Assembly: GCA_025677815.1 (NCBI GenBank)
Contig: JAIXMP010000003.1
Location: forward strand, 1,240,001-1,304,000
Source of the DNA: Phascolomyces articulosus
Taxonomy: Eukaryota > Mucoromycota > Mucoromycetes > Mucorales > Lichtheimiaceae
DNA length: 64,000 nucleotides
Direction of reading: 5' to 3'
Positions 61,440-64,000 of this stretch are shown piece after piece. The notes below the pieces were generated by a model. That model saw only the letters and a list, made by a program, of their open reading frames with translations. It ran no database searches and was not told the DNA's origin. Within the stretch, counting starts at the first letter, position 1, and each line of letters opens with the position of its first letter. The position numbers and the translations under genes were made by a program.

Positions 61440-63590
61440 ACACCATAAAAGCATACCCACACGATCATGGGGACTATACCTCCATCCATACCCAGCAACT
61501 CAATGCATCCATTGATCATTGTCAATACCAGTACGCCATTCATCACGCGACCATGGCCACAGACAATGTCCAAACTCAACTGCTCACACTTTTTGGATAT
61601 TCGAGCGCGTGCCTATTCTTTATACTATCAAATGGAAGAAGACCATAATGATGTAGAAAAAATGATCCAATATGTATCTGAATCAGCAACAGGTTATATA
61701 CGAGGAGGTCGTATCTTTTCATTGTACGGCTATCCACAATGCGCTATCAAAGTATATGAGGCAGTGTTACAAAATATCAAAACAACATCATCTTTGATAA
61801 AGGACGAGGATCTGAACCGTCGTGTATGGGATATCCAAAAACTAGATATGTGCAAGAAGTAGGCATTGATTTTGCTACCCTTACTTCCAGAAGAACGTGT
61901 CTATAATACCCTATCGTTGTTATCGATGGAGGAAAAAGTGACATGTAAGTTTGTTAGGTATACCTGACGACCGTGTGTATTTGAATGCATTCATCCGTCC
62001 ACCTGGAAAAAACGTTTTAGTGGAAGGAACAAAACAAGACTAGTTATTAGCAAAAGTGATTCCTCGTTTTGCTCATCATGTTCATACATTGAAAATCAAC
62101 ACGTCGAATGCAAAGGTATGCACTCGCTACTTATTTGGAGCATATGGCGAGCGACTACTTTAAAAAGATACGGCTATTATCCATTACAACTACGAGTTTA
62201 GTTTTTTTTTTTTTATTAAAGGGAATTAAGACAGAGGATATATTCTAACATCATACACTATTTTTTGATCCTTGCCAGCTGCTGTAAAACCTATTAATCT
62301 AAAAATGACTAAAATGTTACTTTCGACAGCATTCCAACAAAGTAGAAATACATTGCATTATATTGACATGGGTCATTTGAGTAAAAAAGTGGTTCTTACG
62401 TTGGTTGAACTATTACAGACATAGAATCATGTAAACAATATAACGAATTACGCATTTATTCTTGGATCCATTGGCAATTTCTCAACCTTGGATCAACATC
62501 ATTCAACTCACTTATTTATCATTACGTATCAGCACCCTAGAGGGAAGATATGTGGATGATGTGTTGCTAAAATGACCTTTTCTTGCCTTTAGTTCTACTC
62601 CATCCATTTTCAATTCTGTTATGAAATACGGGTCAAGGTTGAAGATTTTTTGCTTATATTGTGTGTTTACATTATAATATACTAAACCTACCCACAAATA
62701 CCATGTGCGACCTCAATCCTCCAGGATTAGAGATACTCAAAGTGCCTGAAAGTTTTCTGATAGTACCTACTCCTTTATTATTACCAATAATCTTTCATCT
62801 TATAAGAACCGGAAGACATTGACAACCCCTTGGATTTGCCAAGTTTTGGATCTATCGGACACAGAACGCCAATTCATTCATAGGATATATCCTGGTTTCA
62901 AATTCTCAAGATTGGAATCACTGGAATTTTGTGGTTTTTTTTTAAAAAAAAAACACTCAAACTTTTTGTTTGAGTATTATGTACACTACGGCTTCATTGA
63001 AGACTCTATCAGGAAAAAATAGTCAAGATATACTACAAGAATTTATTAAATGTGTTGAGATATCACCCATTGCTTGAGGAACGCACTATCAATAATGATG
63101 TGAGTGTTTCTTCTGTCGATCCATCCAGTCTACTCTAGTTGATTGAACATTTTTCAAGTCGCTCAAGAGCTAGATTGCCATCCTTCTTGAAACATATAGG
63201 TTTTATATCATTTTCGGCAGTCAACGATTCAGTACTTTGTTCTTTAGCTAACATTGAGACAATTGAAAGTGTTCAGTTATCCTCTAGGAAGAATGTGTAT
63301 TAGATGGATAAGTTTTTCCATTTAATCCAAGTGCATCCGTTGAAGCATATAAGATTAGAGAGGAAGGAAACGGTATATGATCCTACCTTGCAAGCCCCTT
63401 GCTACTTTAATACCTTGGTCACAATCGAATTAGATACTATATATAATATAACAAAAGAAGGCGTAGATCATTTATTGAATCATACTACATGTACAAATTT
63501 AGAAGGGAGTGGATGTAGTAGATTGTAGACACCTTCCTGGTGGGGATATATCAGTTAAAGCGAGGTATATTCTGTGTAATGAAAAAATAA
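61440..63590 (+). pseudogene. Decayed TPR/F-box/LRR gene, copy C
   Basis: Pieces of the same protein appear in order through several frames. TPR part: QQLNASIDHCQYQYAIHHAT, then after a shift LDIRARAYSLYYQME and SATGYIRGGRIFSLYGYPQC to a stop at about 61860. The F-box region follows as LLPEERVYNTLSLLSMEEKV (about 61880). LRR parts: FKFSRLESLEFCGFF (about 62895), then SRARLPSFLKHIGFISFSAV with NDSVLCSLANIETIESVQL (about 63160-63270). After a stop comes FHLIQVHPLKHIRLE, and finally TLVTIELDTIYNITKEGVDH (about 63410-63470). Many stops and frameshifts make it non-functional. It is in tandem with copy B, so a local duplication followed by decay is likely. Confidence 0.85.
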
Positions 63591-64000
63591 AAGGGTGTAC
63601 GTAATGGAGGATCATTGGCACTTGATGACATGTATAGAAAAAAATACAAATTATTTAAATTGTTTTGTAGTTTAACACTATTTAATATATATATAGTAAT
63701 ATATTTAAGATAGGGTTCATAATATGATGCATTAAATACAAATGTATTGAAAGAAACACTGATAATGACAACCTTTCATAATCATATAAAATTATCTCTT
63801 CTTTTTTCAAAAGACAAAAAAAAAGGACTTTCTTACTGGTAAGAAGTATACTTCCTCAATACGCATCGCTTCCTACTCACACGACAAAAAAAATGATTTT
63901 TTTTTATAAAAACTATTTTATGACATGATGTGATCCGAATATGCACAATTTGTTGATTTTTATTACGTTATAGAAACATTATAAAAACAAGGTTCATGCT
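63591..64000. other. Right-edge AT-rich region
   Basis: No gene, RNA or element recognised. Confidence 0.4.

Overview
The window is nuclear DNA from a filamentous fungus, most likely an early-diverging Mucoromycota/Mucorales species. This is inferred from the AT-rich sequence, compact genes with many short GT..AG introns (about 50-190 nt), a conserved fungal gene set (Ugo1-like carrier, ENA-type P-type ATPase, Sen1, Hrd3, Yth1) and an expanded F-box family. I joined exons by hand. Most multi-exon models below close in frame from start to stop, and the exception (CDP-DAG synthase-like, 47.8-49.4 kb) is flagged.

Layout. 0-1.8 kb: non-coding, with a broken F-box relic on the minus strand. 1.8-22.9 kb: a dense block of plus-strand genes: fibrillarin, an SMP/C2 lipid-transfer-like protein, mitochondrial ribosomal protein mS33, a large Sen1-type helicase, a seven-TM protein and prohibitin-2. 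23.5-24.2 kb: a clear 4-hydroxyphenylpyruvate dioxygenase pseudogene. 24.7-34.5 kb: Hrd3/SEL1L (minus) divergent from Yth1/CPSF30 (plus), then a secreted-looking agmatinase/arginase-family protein (plus) and a cytochrome P450 (minus). 34.8-37.6 kb: an inverted-repeat element and a dead LINE-type retrotransposon. 38.2-49.4 kb: a TPR/F-box/LRR protein (minus), a Ugo1-like mitochondrial carrier (plus), an ENA-type cation ATPase (minus) and a CDP-DAG synthase-like gene (minus). 49.4-59 kb: gene-poor and full of relics (MSH3 fragment, Tc1/mariner transposase fragment, repeats, unknown broken ORFs), with one apparently intact gene, an unusual F-box + RRM protein. 59-63.6 kb: a second intact TPR/F-box/LRR gene, in inverted orientation relative to the first, followed by a third decayed copy.

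The genes do not form a pathway. The housekeeping genes serve separate systems: rRNA methylation, RNA 3'-end processing and termination, mitochondrial ribosome, fusion and inner-membrane scaffolding, ERAD, phospholipid synthesis and cation export. The right half records family turnover of F-box proteins, transposon decay and gene death. The most unusual intact product is the F-box/zinc/RRM fusion at 54.4-55.9 kb. The best comparative story is the TPR/F-box/LRR trio. I saw no tRNA, rRNA, CRISPR or virus-like feature.
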